NCBI GenBank assembly: GCA_913057645.1
Contig: CAJXOU010000003.1
Coordinates: forward strand, 1-64,000
Direction: 5' to 3'
Source of the DNA: an uncultured Rhodobiaceae bacterium
GTDB lineage: Bacteria > Pseudomonadota > Alphaproteobacteria > Parvibaculales > Parvibaculaceae
DNA: 64,000 nucleotides
Shown here: one piece after another, positions 26,884 to 36,243 of the stretch
Position numbering within the stretch: position 1 is the first letter of the stretch
How the letters are laid out: each line of letters opens with the position of its first letter
The notes under the pieces: generated by a model
The model's database searches: none
Told to the model about the DNA's origin: nothing
What the model saw: only the letters and a program-made list of their open reading frames with translations
Program-made: the position numbers and the translations under genes

Positions 26884-26898
26884 TTAACAATCGTTTAC
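26884..26898 (+). promoter_or_regulatory. Possible CtrA-like site
   Basis: The 15-mer TTAACAATCGTTTAC matches the CtrA consensus TTAA-N7-TTAA at seven of eight fixed positions. It lies 109 bp upstream of aroK and about 150 bp upstream of the divergent 47-residue protein gene. A single near-match in a 64-kb window may be chance. Confidence 0.25.
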
Positions 26899-27006
26899 GA
26901 TGCCGCATCTGCGGCGAATATCGGGTCGCGAGACTAGGCCAACAAGGTTAATGCCACCAGAACCGGTCGGAACGCCCGGAGCCCTGCGAGGAGAGAGAGC
27001 GGATCG

Positions 27007-27609
27007 ATGATAGCGGAACCGGAAGCAGGCGAACGACTCGCCCCCGTGCCCGCGGCCGAACGCTCCATCGTGCTTGTCGGACTGATGGGTGCAGGCAAGA
27101 CGACTGTGGGCCGCCGGCTGGCGCGCCGCCTCGACCTTGCCTTCGTGGACGCCGACGCCGAAATAGAGGAAGCAGCGGGCGAAACCATCCCCGAGATCTT
27201 CGAGCGCCGGGGCGAGGCGGCTTTTCGTGCCGGCGAACGGCGCGTGATCGCACGGCTTCTCTCGGGGCCGCCGCAGGTTCTCGCAACCGGCGGGGGCGCC
27301 TACATGGATCCCGTCACACGAGCGAATATCGCCGCGCGCGGCATATCGATATGGCTGAAAGCGGATCTCGACATCCTGATGAAACGCGTCGGCAAACGCG
27401 GCGACCGCCCTCTGCTTCAGAACGGCGATCCACGCGCGACGATGCAGCGGCTGATGGAAGAGCGCTATCCGGTATATGCCGAGGCGGACATTACGATCGA
27501 AAGCCTCGAAGGGCCGCACGACACGATCGTCGAAACCATTGTCGAGAGGCTGAAAGAGTTCCGCACGGCCGACGCCATGCAGGATCACGCCGGGCAGGAT
27601 CATGACTGA
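27007..27609 (+). CDS. aroK: Shikimate kinase
   Basis: The 200-residue product phosphorylates shikimate at the 3-hydroxyl in aromatic amino acid synthesis. Motifs are the Walker [16 protein letters not shown] at about residues 24-38, the [11 protein letters not shown] shikimate-binding aspartates, RAGERRVI, the [10 protein letters not shown] loop and the LID RPLLQ segment. Length is slightly above the usual 175 residues owing to a ~20-residue N-terminal extension, as in many alphaproteobacteria. It overlaps aroB by 8 bp, forming the standard aroKB operon. Confidence 0.96.
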   Translation: MIAEPEAGERLAPVPAAERSIVLVGLMGAGKTTVGRRLARRLDLAFVDADAEIEEAAGETIPEIFERRGEAAFRAGERRVIARLLSGPPQVLATGGGAYMDPVTRANIAARGISIWLKADLDILMKRVGKRGDRPLLQNGDPRATMQRLMEERYPVYAEADITIESLEGPHDTIVETIVERLKEFRTADAMQDHAGQDHD

Positions 27610-28720
27610 CACGACACGCAAGGTGACCGTCGAGCTCGGTGATCGCGCATACGATATTCTCGTCGGACCGGGGCTGATCGCGAATGCGGGCAACCATCTC
27701 AAACCGCTTTTGCGGCGGCAGCGCGTTGCCATCGTGACCGATGAAATCGTCGCCGGGCTTCACTTGCCCGAACTCGAAAGAAGTCTCGATGGCGCTGGCA
27801 TTCGCCATTCGGCAATCCGCCTCGCACCGGGCGAGAGCACGAAGTCCTTTGCCGAACTCGAGAAACTTACGGAGTGGCTTCTCGGCGAAGGTATCGAGCG
27901 CGGCGATCTCGTCATCGCGCTCGGCGGCGGCGTCATCGGCGACTTGACCGGCTTTGCGGCGGCAATCCTGCGTCGCGGCGTCGACTTCGCGCAGATTCCG
28001 ACAACCCTGCTCTCTCAGGTCGACAGCTCGGTCGGCGGCAAGACCGGCATCAATACGAAACAGGGCAAGAACCTCGCGGGCGCCTTCCACCAGCCCCGCC
28101 TGGTCCTGGCCGACACGGACGCGCTGGCAACGCTTCCCATGCGCGAATTCCTCGCAGGCTATGCCGAAGTGGTGAAATACGGGCTGATCGGCGACCGCGA
28201 CTTTTTCGACTGGCTCGAGGCCAATCTCGATCGCCTGAAGGAAGGCGATGTCGAAGCCCGCATCCACGCCATCGTGAAGAGCTGCGAGGCAAAGGCCGCG
28301 ACCGTCGCCGCGGACGAGCGCGAAGGCGGCGTACGCGCGCTGCTCAATCTCGGACACACTTTCGGCCACGCCCTTGAAGCGGCAACGGGTTTCTCCAGCC
28401 GGCTCGTTCATGGCGAGGGCGTTGCCGTCGGCATGGCGCTCGCTTTCGATCTGTCGGTGCGGCTCGGCCTCTGCTCCGGGCAGGACGCCGAGCGCGTCCG
28501 CAACCACCTCGCGCGCGCCGGGCTGCCCTCGCGCCTTGCCGACGTTCCGGGCACCCTGCCCGACGCGGACGGCCTGATCGCACTGATGGGACAGGACAAG
28601 AAAGTGGTCGACGGCAAGCTGACCTTCATTCTTGCGCGTGGCATCGGCGAGGCCTTCATTACCCGCGACGTCGATACCGACGCGCTGCGCGCACTGCTGC
28701 GGGAGAGGGAGCCCGCCTGA
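27602..28720 (+). CDS. aroB: 3-dehydroquinate synthase
   Basis: The 372-residue product converts DAHP to 3-dehydroquinate, the second step of the shikimate pathway, using NAD and a divalent metal. Diagnostic stretches are [15 protein letters not shown] (NAD-binding), [51 protein letters not shown] and the metal-binding histidines in [12 protein letters not shown] and [11 protein letters not shown]. The start overlaps the aroK end. The downstream gene begins 2 bp after its stop. Confidence 0.97.
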   Translation: MTDTTRKVTVELGDRAYDILVGPGLIANAGNHLKPLLRRQRVAIVTDEIVAGLHLPELERSLDGAGIRHSAIRLAPGESTKSFAELEKLTEWLLGEGIERGDLVIALGGGVIGDLTGFAAAILRRGVDFAQIPTTLLSQVDSSVGGKTGINTKQGKNLAGAFHQPRLVLADTDALATLPMREFLAGYAEVVKYGLIGDRDFFDWLEANLDRLKEGDVEARIHAIVKSCEAKAATVAADEREGGVRALLNLGHTFGHALEAATGFSSRLVHGEGVAVGMALAFDLSVRLGLCSGQDAERVRNHLARAGLPSRLADVPGTLPDADGLIALMGQDKKVVDGKLTFILARGIGEAFITRDVDTDALRALLREREPA

Positions 28721-28721
28721 C

Positions 28722-30014
28722 ATGCTGTCCTTTGGCCTTGGCGTCATTCTCGGTGCAATCGTCCTGTTGCTGCTATTCTCGGCTTTCTTCTCCGGTTCGG
28801 AGACGGCACTGACGGCCGCTTCACGCGCCCGCATGCACCACCTCGCGGAAGAAGGAAACAAGCGCGCCCGCACCGTATTGAGACTCACGGAAGACCGGGA
28901 ACGCCTCATCGGAGCAATCCTGCTCGGCAACAATCTCGTCAATATTCTCGCTTCCGCGCTTGCAACGAGCCTCTTCCTCGCACTCTTCGGCGATGCAGGC
29001 GTTGTCTACGCAACGCTGGTGATGACGGCCGTCGTTCTGATCTTCGCAGAAGTCGCGCCGAAGACCTTCGCGATCACCAATACGGACCGGGTCGCGCTCG
29101 CCGTATCGCGGCCGTTGCGCCTCATCACGGTTCTGTTCGGTCCGGTGACGGCAGCCGTCCAGTTCATCGTCCGTCATACGTTTCGCGTGTTCGGACTCAA
29201 TGTCGACGATTCGCAGCAGGTTCTCTCCGCGCACGAGGAACTGCGCGGCGCGATCAACCTTCACCATCACGAGGGAAGCGTGGTGAAGATCGACCGGGAC
29301 ATGCTCGGCGGCATTCTCGACCTGCGCGACCTCGAGGTCAGCGACATCATGGTCCACCGCAAGAACATCGTCATGATCGACGCCGGCCAGAAGAACAGCG
29401 ACATCATCTCGCAGGCACTCGCAAGCCCACACACACGCATACCGCTATGGCGCGACGAGCAGGAGAACATTGTCGGTATCCTGCACGCAAAGGATCTGCT
29501 GCGCGCGCTTTCCGGAGCGAACTGGCAGCCGGACACCATCGACATCCTGTCAATCGCGATCAAACCCTGGTTTGTGCCCGACACCACCACGTTGCAGGAC
29601 CAGCTGAATGCCTTCCTGCGTCAGAAGACGCATTTCGCTCTCGTCGTCGACGAGTACGGTGCCTTGATGGGCCTCATCACGCTTGAGGATATTCTCGAGG
29701 AAATCGTTGGCGACATTTCGGACGAACACGACATCGACGTCGCGGGCGTGCGCGCGCAGCCCGATGGTTCGGTCGTCGTGAACGGCTCCGTTCCCATTCG
29801 CGACCTGAACCGCGCCTTCGACTGGTCGCTGCCGGACGACGAAGCGACCACCATCGCCGGGCTCGTCATTCATGAAGCAAGGACCATTCCCGAAATCGGG
29901 CAAGTCTTCACATTTCACGATTTTCGTTTCGAAATCCTGCGCCGGCACCGCAATCAGATATCCCAGATCCGGATCAGCACCGTTCGCAGCACGAAAGCGG
30001 GAGCGGCAGAATAG
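28722..30014 (+). CDS. CNNM/CorC-type membrane protein (hemolysin family)
   Basis: A 430-residue protein with an N-terminal CNNM (DUF21) membrane domain: GVILGAIVLLLLFSAFFSGSETALTA, LGNNLVNILASA and EVAPKTFAIT. A pair of CBS domains follows at about residues 205-330 (MVHRKNIVMID, THFALVVDEYGALMGLITLEDILEEIVGDI). The C-terminal CorC_HlyC domain runs from about residue 345 to the end. Proteins of this class act in Mg2+/Co2+ efflux or regulation; the hemolysin label is historical. The start ATG 28722 lies 2 bp after aroB, and the earlier ORF-track start lies inside aroB. It is probably transcribed from the aroKB promoter. Confidence 0.92.
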   Translation: MLSFGLGVILGAIVLLLLFSAFFSGSETALTAASRARMHHLAEEGNKRARTVLRLTEDRERLIGAILLGNNLVNILASALATSLFLALFGDAGVVYATLVMTAVVLIFAEVAPKTFAITNTDRVALAVSRPLRLITVLFGPVTAAVQFIVRHTFRVFGLNVDDSQQVLSAHEELRGAINLHHHEGSVVKIDRDMLGGILDLRDLEVSDIMVHRKNIVMIDAGQKNSDIISQALASPHTRIPLWRDEQENIVGILHAKDLLRALSGANWQPDTIDILSIAIKPWFVPDTTTLQDQLNAFLRQKTHFALVVDEYGALMGLITLEDILEEIVGDISDEHDIDVAGVRAQPDGSVVVNGSVPIRDLNRAFDWSLPDDEATTIAGLVIHEARTIPEIGQVFTFHDFRFEILRRHRNQISQIRISTVRSTKAGAAE

Positions 30015-30017
30015 AAC

Positions 30018-30302
30018 TCAGGCGGAGCGGCCATCCGCTTCGTCGGGGGCCAGGGCTTTCATCGAAAGCGCGTGTATGGGATTGCCCATCTCGTCCTTGA
30101 GGGCGGATGTGATGAGCCGTTGCCGCTCGACGCGCGAGCGGCCGGCAAACCGGCCAGCCACGACCGTGACCCGGAAATGGGTTTCCCCTTCCGGGCGATG
30201 TCCGGCATGGCCCTTGTGAAGATGCGATTCATCCACAATCTCCAGCCTCTCGGGAGAGAGAGCCTCTTCGAGTTTGCGGCGAATGATATCCGCGACCGAC
30301 AT
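30018..30302 (-). CDS. bolA: BolA family protein
   Basis: A 94-residue BolA-type protein. It has the class II KH-like fold sequence LEIVDESHLHKGHAGH, then THFRVTVVAGRFAGRSRVERQRLI and MGNPIHALSMKALAPDE. The conserved C-terminal IHALSMKALAP motif and a histidine suited to [2Fe-2S] binding with a monothiol glutaredoxin are present. BolA proteins act in iron homeostasis and the stress response. The start at 30302 is supported by family length. It is divergent from the dnaJ-cobS-cobT cluster and tail-to-tail with the CNNM gene. Confidence 0.92.
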   Translation of the reverse strand: MSVADIIRRKLEEALSPERLEIVDESHLHKGHAGHRPEGETHFRVTVVAGRFAGRSRVERQRLITSALKDEMGNPIHALSMKALAPDEADGRSA

Positions 30303-30385
30303 GAATGGTTCCGTAGCTCTATTCGTTAACCCGAACGGCGCCATGCTTCCTTGTTTTGCAGGCCGAGCCAACCCATAATTTGACC

Positions 30386-31075
30386 GTGAAACTGAGTTCG
30401 AAATATTTCGATTCGATCCGGATCGCCCCGCGCAAGCAGCGTGGCGTGGAACAGCCTCCGCATGTCCGGCGCATGAAGCGCGAGGAAAAGCCGAAGACGT
30501 GCGAGTGGGCCGGTTGCCGCGAGACCGGCACGTTCCGGGCACCGCGCGCAAATGCCTCAGGCGGCAGCGGAGGCCCGCTCGATGTGGGTGCCAATGGACA
30601 ATATGTATGGTTCTGCGAGGTCCATATCCGCGAGTTCAATCGGAGCTATGATTTTTTCAAGGGCATGAGCGATGCGGACGTGGCTGCCTTCCAGCGCGAG
30701 GCCCTGACGGGCCACCGGCCGACCTGGAATCTGGGGGTCAACGCCGCCAAGGCCGCCTTTGGCGCGCCTTTCGCGTCCCGGATGCGGCAGGATTCGCCTT
30801 TTCGCGACGCCTTTGGCTTTTTTGACGAAGGCCCGGATCCGAACGCCCGCGAACGGCCGGAAACGCGGCGGAAGCCTCGTGTATTGGAGCAACAGGCACT
30901 CGATACGCTCGATCTGCCGGCCTCCGCGTCCTTGAATGAGATCAAGGCACGGTATAAGGAACTGGTAAAAAGGCACCACCCGGACGCAAATGGCGGGGAC
31001 AGGTCTGCCGAGGAGCGTCTGCGCAAGGTCATTCAGGCCTACGATTACCTCCGGAAAAGCGGCTTCTGCTCATAG
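30386..31075 (+). CDS. C-terminal J-domain protein (DnaJ-like)
   Basis: A 229-residue protein whose J domain is at the C-terminus (about residues 165-229) with the HPD motif in KRHHPDANGGD. The N-terminal part has a probable zinc-binding patch (CEWAGCRETG and later WFCEVHIREFN), then a variable region. It would stimulate an Hsp70 ATPase as a cochaperone. I chose the GTG at 30386 (VKLSSKYFDSIRI) because homologues begin at this motif; the ORF-track start is a TTG at 30356 without a ribosome-binding site. It lies 138 bp before cobS. The bolA-dnaJ-cobS-cobT order is common in alphaproteobacteria. Confidence 0.85.
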   Translation: MKLSSKYFDSIRIAPRKQRGVEQPPHVRRMKREEKPKTCEWAGCRETGTFRAPRANASGGSGGPLDVGANGQYVWFCEVHIREFNRSYDFFKGMSDADVAAFQREALTGHRPTWNLGVNAAKAAFGAPFASRMRQDSPFRDAFGFFDEGPDPNARERPETRRKPRVLEQQALDTLDLPASASLNEIKARYKELVKRHHPDANGGDRSAEERLRKVIQAYDYLRKSGFCS

Positions 31076-31213
31076 GCGGCGGCGGCAAAGGCAGGCCAGG
31101 AAGATCGTCCATCCGGGCGGTACGCAGCCCGGAAACGTGCGTCGCGTTCACATTCACGGAGCCGGCCGTCAAAGGCCGGTACTGAACCTCTTAAGTACGG
31201 AAGTAGGCCAAGG

Positions 31214-32209
31214 ATGAGCTTCGAAGCGAGAAACGGCATGTCGGAGAATCTCCCGGACAAGAAAGTGTCCGTTCGCGAGACGTTCAAGATCGATATGGAC
31301 ATGGAAGTTCCGGCATTTTCGGAGCCGAACGAGTACGTGCCCGACTTCGACCCCGACTATCTGTTCGACAAGGACACGACGCTCGCGCTGCTTGCAGGTT
31401 TCGCCTTCAATCGCCGCGTCATCGTTCAGGGCTATCACGGGACCGGCAAGTCGACCCATATCGAGCAGGTCGCCGCCCGTCTCAACTGGCCGTGCATCCG
31501 CATCAACCTCGACAGCCATATCAGCCGTATCGATCTCGTCGGCAAGGACGCGATCGTGCTGAAGGAAGGCAAGCAGGTAACCGAATTCCGCGAAGGCATC
31601 CTTCCCTGGGCGCTGCAGCATCCCGTCGCGCTCGTCTTCGACGAATACGACGCAGGCCGTCCGGACGTCATGTTCGTGATCCAGCGTGTGCTCGAAGCCT
31701 CGGGCAAACTGACCCTGCTCGACCAGAACCGCGTCATCCGCCCGCACCCGGCGTTCCGTCTGTTCGCGACGGCGAACACGGTCGGCCTCGGCGACACCTC
31801 GGGCCTCTACCACGGCACGCAGCAGATCAACCAGGGCCAGATGGACCGCTGGAACATCGTGACCACGCTGAACTACCTCCCGCATGCGGAGGAAGTGAAC
31901 ATCATGCTCTCGAAGATGAAGAGCTTCGACACGGAAGAAGGCCGCAAGCAGATCGCCGCGATGGTCCGCGTCGCCGACCTCACCCGGTCGGCCTTCATCA
32001 ATGGCGACATATCGACCGTGATGAGCCCGCGCACCGTGCTCACATGGGCAGAGAATGCGCGCATTTTCGGCGGCGATGTCGGTTTCGCCTTCCGCGTCAC
32101 CTTCCTCAACAAGTGCGACGAACTGGAACGCGCGACGGTTGCCGAATTCTATCAGCGCTGCTTTGGTGAAGACCTGCCGGACTCGGCTGCAAACATCAAG
32201 GTCGCCTGA
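31214..32209 (+). CDS. cobS: CobS, AAA+ subunit of aerobic cobaltochelatase
   Basis: The 331-residue MoxR-type AAA+ ATPase partners with CobT to drive Co2+ insertion into hydrogenobyrinic acid diamide by CobN. Walker A is GYHGTGKST at about residues 75-83, Walker B is LVFDEYDAG near residue 140, and [20 protein letters not shown] is the sensor-1/pre-sensor region typical of CobS. The length matches family norms. CobT follows after 74 bp on the same strand. No other cob gene is nearby. Confidence 0.95.
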   Translation: MSFEARNGMSENLPDKKVSVRETFKIDMDMEVPAFSEPNEYVPDFDPDYLFDKDTTLALLAGFAFNRRVIVQGYHGTGKSTHIEQVAARLNWPCIRINLDSHISRIDLVGKDAIVLKEGKQVTEFREGILPWALQHPVALVFDEYDAGRPDVMFVIQRVLEASGKLTLLDQNRVIRPHPAFRLFATANTVGLGDTSGLYHGTQQINQGQMDRWNIVTTLNYLPHAEEVNIMLSKMKSFDTEEGRKQIAAMVRVADLTRSAFINGDISTVMSPRTVLTWAENARIFGGDVGFAFRVTFLNKCDELERATVAEFYQRCFGEDLPDSAANIKVA

Positions 32210-32283
32210 GAGGGCGCACCCGACCGCTCCAGCGGGCATTGAACCCGGCAAAGCCCGGTGAGTAACGGACGATTGAACAAGGC

Positions 32284-34206
32284 ATGAAGTCCAAGGAAAG
32301 CCCCGTCGAACCGTTCAAGCGTGCGCTCAGCATGACCATGCGCACGATTGCCGAGCAGCCGGAGCTGAACGTCACCTTCGGAACGGAAGCACCGGGCCTT
32401 CGCGGCCTGCGCGCGCGCTTGCCTATGCCGAGCCGCACGCTGCCGCCCGAAGAGGCGGCCCAGGTACGTGGCGTATCGGACGCCTACGCCCTGCGTCTCG
32501 CCCACCACGATGAGAAGTTGAACGCAAACCTGCAGCCGGAAGGCGGCAATGCGCTCGCCGTATTCGACGCGGTGGAACAGGCACGCTGTGAAGCAATCGG
32601 CGCCAACCAGATGGAAGGCATGTCGCAGAACCTCACAGCTGCGCTCGAACAGCGCTGCGCGGCACGCGGCTACGATCGCATAACCTCCCGCGAAGAAGCA
32701 CCGCTTTCAGAAGCGGTCGCGATGATGGTTCGCGAGAAGCTGACCGGCAAGGCCCCACCACCGTCGGCCCGGAAACTCGTCGATCAGTGGCGTTCCTGGA
32801 TCGAGGAAAAGGCCGGTCCGGACATCGAGCGCCTTCAGGACGTTATTGAAGACCAGGCCGCCTTTGCACGTGCGACCCGCGACATACTTGTCGACCTCGA
32901 CATGGGCGATGAGCTCGGCGAGGCGCCGGATCAGTCGTCGGAGGACGCCGACGAGCAGGAAGGCGACAGCGAACAGAATTCCGACGAAAGCCAGTCCGGC
33001 GAAGCCGAACAGCCGGACGGCGCGTCTGCCGAGCAGGTCGAGTATTCGGAAGGTGAAGGCGAGGAAGGCGACGAACAGACGGTCGAGGTCGAAGCCGACG
33101 ACATGCCGATGGACGGCGACGCGGACGAGACGAGCGAGGGCAACCAGCCCTGGCGGCCGAACCAGCAGGGCGACGACCGCAACAGACAGCCCTCCTACAA
33201 GATTTTCACGCAGCAGTTCGACGAGACGATTGCCGCCGAGGATCTTTGCGACCTGGAGGAACTTTCGCGGCTGCGGCAGTATCTCGATCAGCAGCTGCAG
33301 CAGATGCAGGGTGTCGTTTCCAGGCTCGCGAACAAGCTGCAACGCCGATTGCTCGCGCAGCAGAACCGGACCTGGGAATTCGACCTTGAGGAAGGTATTC
33401 TTGATGCTGCGCGCCTTACGCGCGCCGTCGTCGACCCGACCCTGCCGCTCGCCTACAAGGTCGAGCACGAAATGGATTTCCGCGACACGGTCGTGACGCT
33501 GCTGCTCGACAATTCCGGTTCGATGCGCGGTCGGCCGATCACGGTCGCCGCCATGTGCGCGGACATTCTCGCGCGAACGCTGGAGCGCTGCGCGGTCAAG
33601 GTCGAAATCCTGGGCTTCACGACGCGGGCCTGGAAGGGTGGACAATCACGCGAACGCTGGCTCGCGGACGGCAAACCGGCTCAGCCCGGCCGCCTGAACG
33701 ACCTCCGCCACATCATCTACAAGTCGGCCGACAGCCCCTGGCGGCGCGCGCGGCGCAACCTCGGGCTCATGATGCGCGAAGGCCTGCTGAAGGAGAACAT
33801 CGACGGCGAGGCATTGATCTGGGCCCATAACCGGCTGCTTGGCCGGCCGGAGCAGCGCCGCATCCTGATGGTCATTTCGGATGGCGCGCCCGTCGACGAT
33901 TCGACGCTCTCCGTGAATGCGGGCAACTATCTCGAAAAGCATCTGCGGAGTGTCATCGAGCAAATCGAGACGCGCTCGCCCGTCGAGCTGATCGCAATCG
34001 GCATCGGCCATGATGTGACCCGCTACTATCGCCGTGCCGTCACGATTGTGGATGCGGAACAGCTTGGTGGCGCAATGACCGAGAAACTCGCCGAACTCTT
34101 CGACGATGAAACGACGATGCGGCGCGGGCAGATCAAGGCGCGTGGCCAGGGAACGCAGGCACGGCAGCCGATGTCGCCACGCGGTGCGGCAAAAGCCATT
34201 CGCTAG
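32284..34206 (+). CDS. cobT: CobT, VWA subunit of aerobic cobaltochelatase
   Basis: This 640-residue partner of CobS has a helical N-terminal region and a strongly acidic low-complexity linker around residues 210-300 (many Glu/Asp/Gln, e.g. [18 protein letters not shown]). A C-terminal von Willebrand A domain carries the MIDAS motif DNSGSMRG at residues 409-416 and [23 protein letters not shown] binds a divalent metal and mediates contact with CobN in the chelatase. Its stop overlaps the stop of the convergent regulator by 4 bp. Together with CobS and the J-protein it forms the cluster. Confidence 0.95.
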   Translation: MKSKESPVEPFKRALSMTMRTIAEQPELNVTFGTEAPGLRGLRARLPMPSRTLPPEEAAQVRGVSDAYALRLAHHDEKLNANLQPEGGNALAVFDAVEQARCEAIGANQMEGMSQNLTAALEQRCAARGYDRITSREEAPLSEAVAMMVREKLTGKAPPPSARKLVDQWRSWIEEKAGPDIERLQDVIEDQAAFARATRDILVDLDMGDELGEAPDQSSEDADEQEGDSEQNSDESQSGEAEQPDGASAEQVEYSEGEGEEGDEQTVEVEADDMPMDGDADETSEGNQPWRPNQQGDDRNRQPSYKIFTQQFDETIAAEDLCDLEELSRLRQYLDQQLQQMQGVVSRLANKLQRRLLAQQNRTWEFDLEEGILDAARLTRAVVDPTLPLAYKVEHEMDFRDTVVTLLLDNSGSMRGRPITVAAMCADILARTLERCAVKVEILGFTTRAWKGGQSRERWLADGKPAQPGRLNDLRHIIYKSADSPWRRARRNLGLMMREGLLKENIDGEALIWAHNRLLGRPEQRRILMVISDGAPVDDSTLSVNAGNYLEKHLRSVIEQIETRSPVELIAIGIGHDVTRYYRRAVTIVDAEQLGGAMTEKLAELFDDETTMRRGQIKARGQGTQARQPMSPRGAAKAIR

Positions 34207-34829
34207 ACATCTTTTGGGGCGATCCGGTAAGAGCAGCGGCGACCGCCATCGAGCAGATAGTCCGCCCGTTCGATTTCCACGTCCGGCCCGAGTACCATTC
34301 GGAAAGTGAAGAGTTCCGAACGGCAAAAGCCCTGACAGGCGGCTGCTGCCGTACAGACCGGGCAATGGTCCTCGATCAGCAGGAAGTTCTCTCCCTCGCG
34401 CTCGACCCGCGCCATGTAACCTTCCGAAGTCCGGATCGCCGCCAGCGCTTCGACACGTTCGAGCAGCCGCGCTTTTCCCTCCACCGCCTTTTCATAAGTG
34501 AGTCGCATGTCGCGCTCGCGTTCGGCGATGAGCCTGTCGAGTCCTTCCTCGCCGAAGACGCGGCGGATGTCGCCGATCATCTTCGCGGTAAGTTCGGCAT
34601 GCGCATCCGGAAACCGCGCATGCCCCCTGTCGGTAAGCTGCCAGAACTTTCGCGGACGGCCGACGCCCTCGACACGATCGTATTTCTCGACAAGCCCCTC
34701 GCGCACAAGCATGTCGAGATGGCGGCGCGCGCCCATACCTGTCATGGACAGCGACGCGCCGAGCATGTCCGCCGTCTGAGCACCATTGCGCTTGAGCAGA
34801 TGAAGAATATGGTCCGCTGTCTTGTGCAT
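34203..34829 (-). CDS. SufR-like iron-sulfur transcriptional regulator
   Basis: A 208-residue regulator with an N-terminal winged HTH ([41 protein letters not shown]). The C-terminal half ends in a cysteine cluster [14 protein letters not shown] followed by C-terminal SYRIAP. This is the arrangement of SufR and related [4Fe-4S] regulators, so DNA binding is probably modulated by iron or redox. The ATG at 34829 (MHKTADHIL) is favoured; the ATG at 34850 would add seven residues. It is divergent from an MFS pump, with an AT-rich spacer that holds an inverted repeat, suggesting direct control of both. Confidence 0.85.
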   Translation of the reverse strand: MHKTADHILHLLKRNGAQTADMLGASLSMTGMGARRHLDMLVREGLVEKYDRVEGVGRPRKFWQLTDRGHARFPDAHAELTAKMIGDIRRVFGEEGLDRLIAERERDMRLTYEKAVEGKARLLERVEALAAIRTSEGYMARVEREGENFLLIEDHCPVCTAAAACQGFCRSELFTFRMVLGPDVEIERADYLLDGGRRCSYRIAPKDV

Positions 34830-34858
34830 GCGCCTATTCTGCCACACCATCTTAATTT

Positions 34859-34873
34859 ATCAACTTTATTGAT
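34859..34873. promoter_or_regulatory. Inverted repeat ATCAA-N5-TTGAT, probable operator
   Basis: A 15-bp inverted repeat ATCAACTTTATTGAT lies in an AT-rich island (about 34850-34950) between the divergent SufR-like gene and the MFS gene. A second palindrome, CTTAATTAAG, lies close by. Both are good operator candidates for the adjacent regulator. The AT content contrasts sharply with the surrounding DNA. Confidence 0.5.
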
Positions 34874-34979
34874 TATAAAATAAACCAGTAAAATCAAAAG
34901 CTTAATTAAGAAATCAAGAAGCGCTGCTTTTTATAAGCGATATAGATTATTTATCGGACACACCACTGGATGCGCCGTC

Positions 34980-36170
34980 ATGTCCGACCCTGCTCCCTCC
35001 TTTACGGCCCTGCGCCCTCGCCACAAGCGAAGCCTTGCCGCCGCCATCGTTTCGATGGGCATGGTGAACCTCGCGATGGGGATAGCCTTTCCGTTGACGG
35101 CTCTCATTCTCGCGCGGCAGGGCGTCGAGCCGGGAATGATCGGACTTTCGACCGCCGCGCAGGCAGCCCCGGTCTTCGTGATCTCACCGTTTGCGGCTCG
35201 CATCATGCGCCGCTTCGGTCCAGCGGACGTGATGATCTTCGGCTTGCTGCTCGCCGGCATCTCTTTCGTGTTGATGGCGCTCTACCCGAATCTTCTCGCC
35301 TGGTTTCCCCTCCGCTTTCTCCTCGGATCGGCGGCAACGCTTCTCTGGGCGACGAGCGAGGCCTGGATCAATTCCCTCGCGGAAGATGAAAAGCGCGGGC
35401 GTGTCATCGGCGTCTATAGCGCCGCTGCCGCTGCAGGCTTCGCTTCCGGCCCGATGCTGCTTGTCCTCATCGGAACGGACGTTACCCCGTTCCATTTCGG
35501 CGCGGCCCTTCTCTTCGTCGCCGCGGCGGTGGTCGCAACGGCGGATCGCAGCCGCACCTATTTCGGAGAGGGCGGTTCCACCACTTCCGCCATGTGGAAA
35601 CTGGTTTTCATCGCGCCGGCAGCATTGCTCGCAAACTTCTTCTTTGCCGCAGCCGAAGACTCTCTCGTTACCTTCTTTCCGCTCTACGCCATACGCACCG
35701 GCATGTCGGAAGATTCGAGCCTCACGCTTCTGACGATAGCCGCTCTCGGCGCCATCGTAACGCAGCCGCTTATCGGCATCATCGCCGACAGGATGAATCG
35801 TCTCGATCTCCTGACCGGTCTCGTTGCCGCGACGCTTGGGGGTTATCTCCTCTTGCCTTTCGTAATGCCGGCAGCCATCGCAACCGGCGTTACTCTCTTT
35901 CTCGTTGTGGGCCTCGCCAACGGCATATTCACGCTCGCTATGGTGCTCGTCGGTGAGCGCTTTCGTGGCGCGGAGCTTGCGGGCGCAAGCGCGTTCACGA
36001 CCGCCATGTGGGGAACAGGCGCTCTGATCGGCGCACCGATGTCTGGCGTCGCAATGGAGCTATGGGATCCGCACGGCCTCATTGCTGCTGTCGTTCTGAT
36101 ATTTCTGGCCTATCTCCCCTTCCCGGTGATAGCCCGCCTCCGCGCCAGAAAATCGGATGCGGAACAATAA
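34980..36170 (+). CDS. MFS transporter
   Basis: A 396-residue inner-membrane carrier of the major facilitator superfamily, with about 12 spans. The first half has VSMGMVNLAMGIAFPLTALIL and a loop RIMRRFGPADVMIFGLLLAG. The second half has PLIGIIADRMNRLDLLTG. It resembles the YcaD/YfcJ-like MFS group. It starts about 100 bp after an AT-rich control region facing the SufR-like regulator, so it may be induced on iron or redox stress as an efflux system. Substrate unknown. MATE follows on the same strand after 73 bp. Confidence 0.87.
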   Translation: MSDPAPSFTALRPRHKRSLAAAIVSMGMVNLAMGIAFPLTALILARQGVEPGMIGLSTAAQAAPVFVISPFAARIMRRFGPADVMIFGLLLAGISFVLMALYPNLLAWFPLRFLLGSAATLLWATSEAWINSLAEDEKRGRVIGVYSAAAAAGFASGPMLLVLIGTDVTPFHFGAALLFVAAAVVATADRSRTYFGEGGSTTSAMWKLVFIAPAALLANFFFAAAEDSLVTFFPLYAIRTGMSEDSSLTLLTIAALGAIVTQPLIGIIADRMNRLDLLTGLVAATLGGYLLLPFVMPAAIATGVTLFLVVGLANGIFTLAMVLVGERFRGAELAGASAFTTAMWGTGALIGAPMSGVAMELWDPHGLIAAVVLIFLAYLPFPVIARLRARKSDAEQ

Positions 36171-36243
36171 AAAGAAGACTTGAGCTTCGTGGCGGCGGGA
36201 ATATTCTGCGCGGCTTTTCCTTTGCCAACGGCAATGACCGAAA

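Noticed and set aside
27491-28942. 483-codon minus-strand ORF
   Set aside because: Antisense to aroB and the CNNM gene; residue composition is of a shadow frame.
30356-30385. Upstream TTG start of the J-protein
   Set aside because: TTG without a ribosome-binding site, and homologues begin at KLSSKYFDSIRI after the GTG at 30386.
31161-31180. GC-rich hairpin CCGGCC-GTCAAA-GGCCGG before cobS
   Set aside because: It lacks a T run, so not a rho-independent terminator; it could be structural, but nothing else supports a role.
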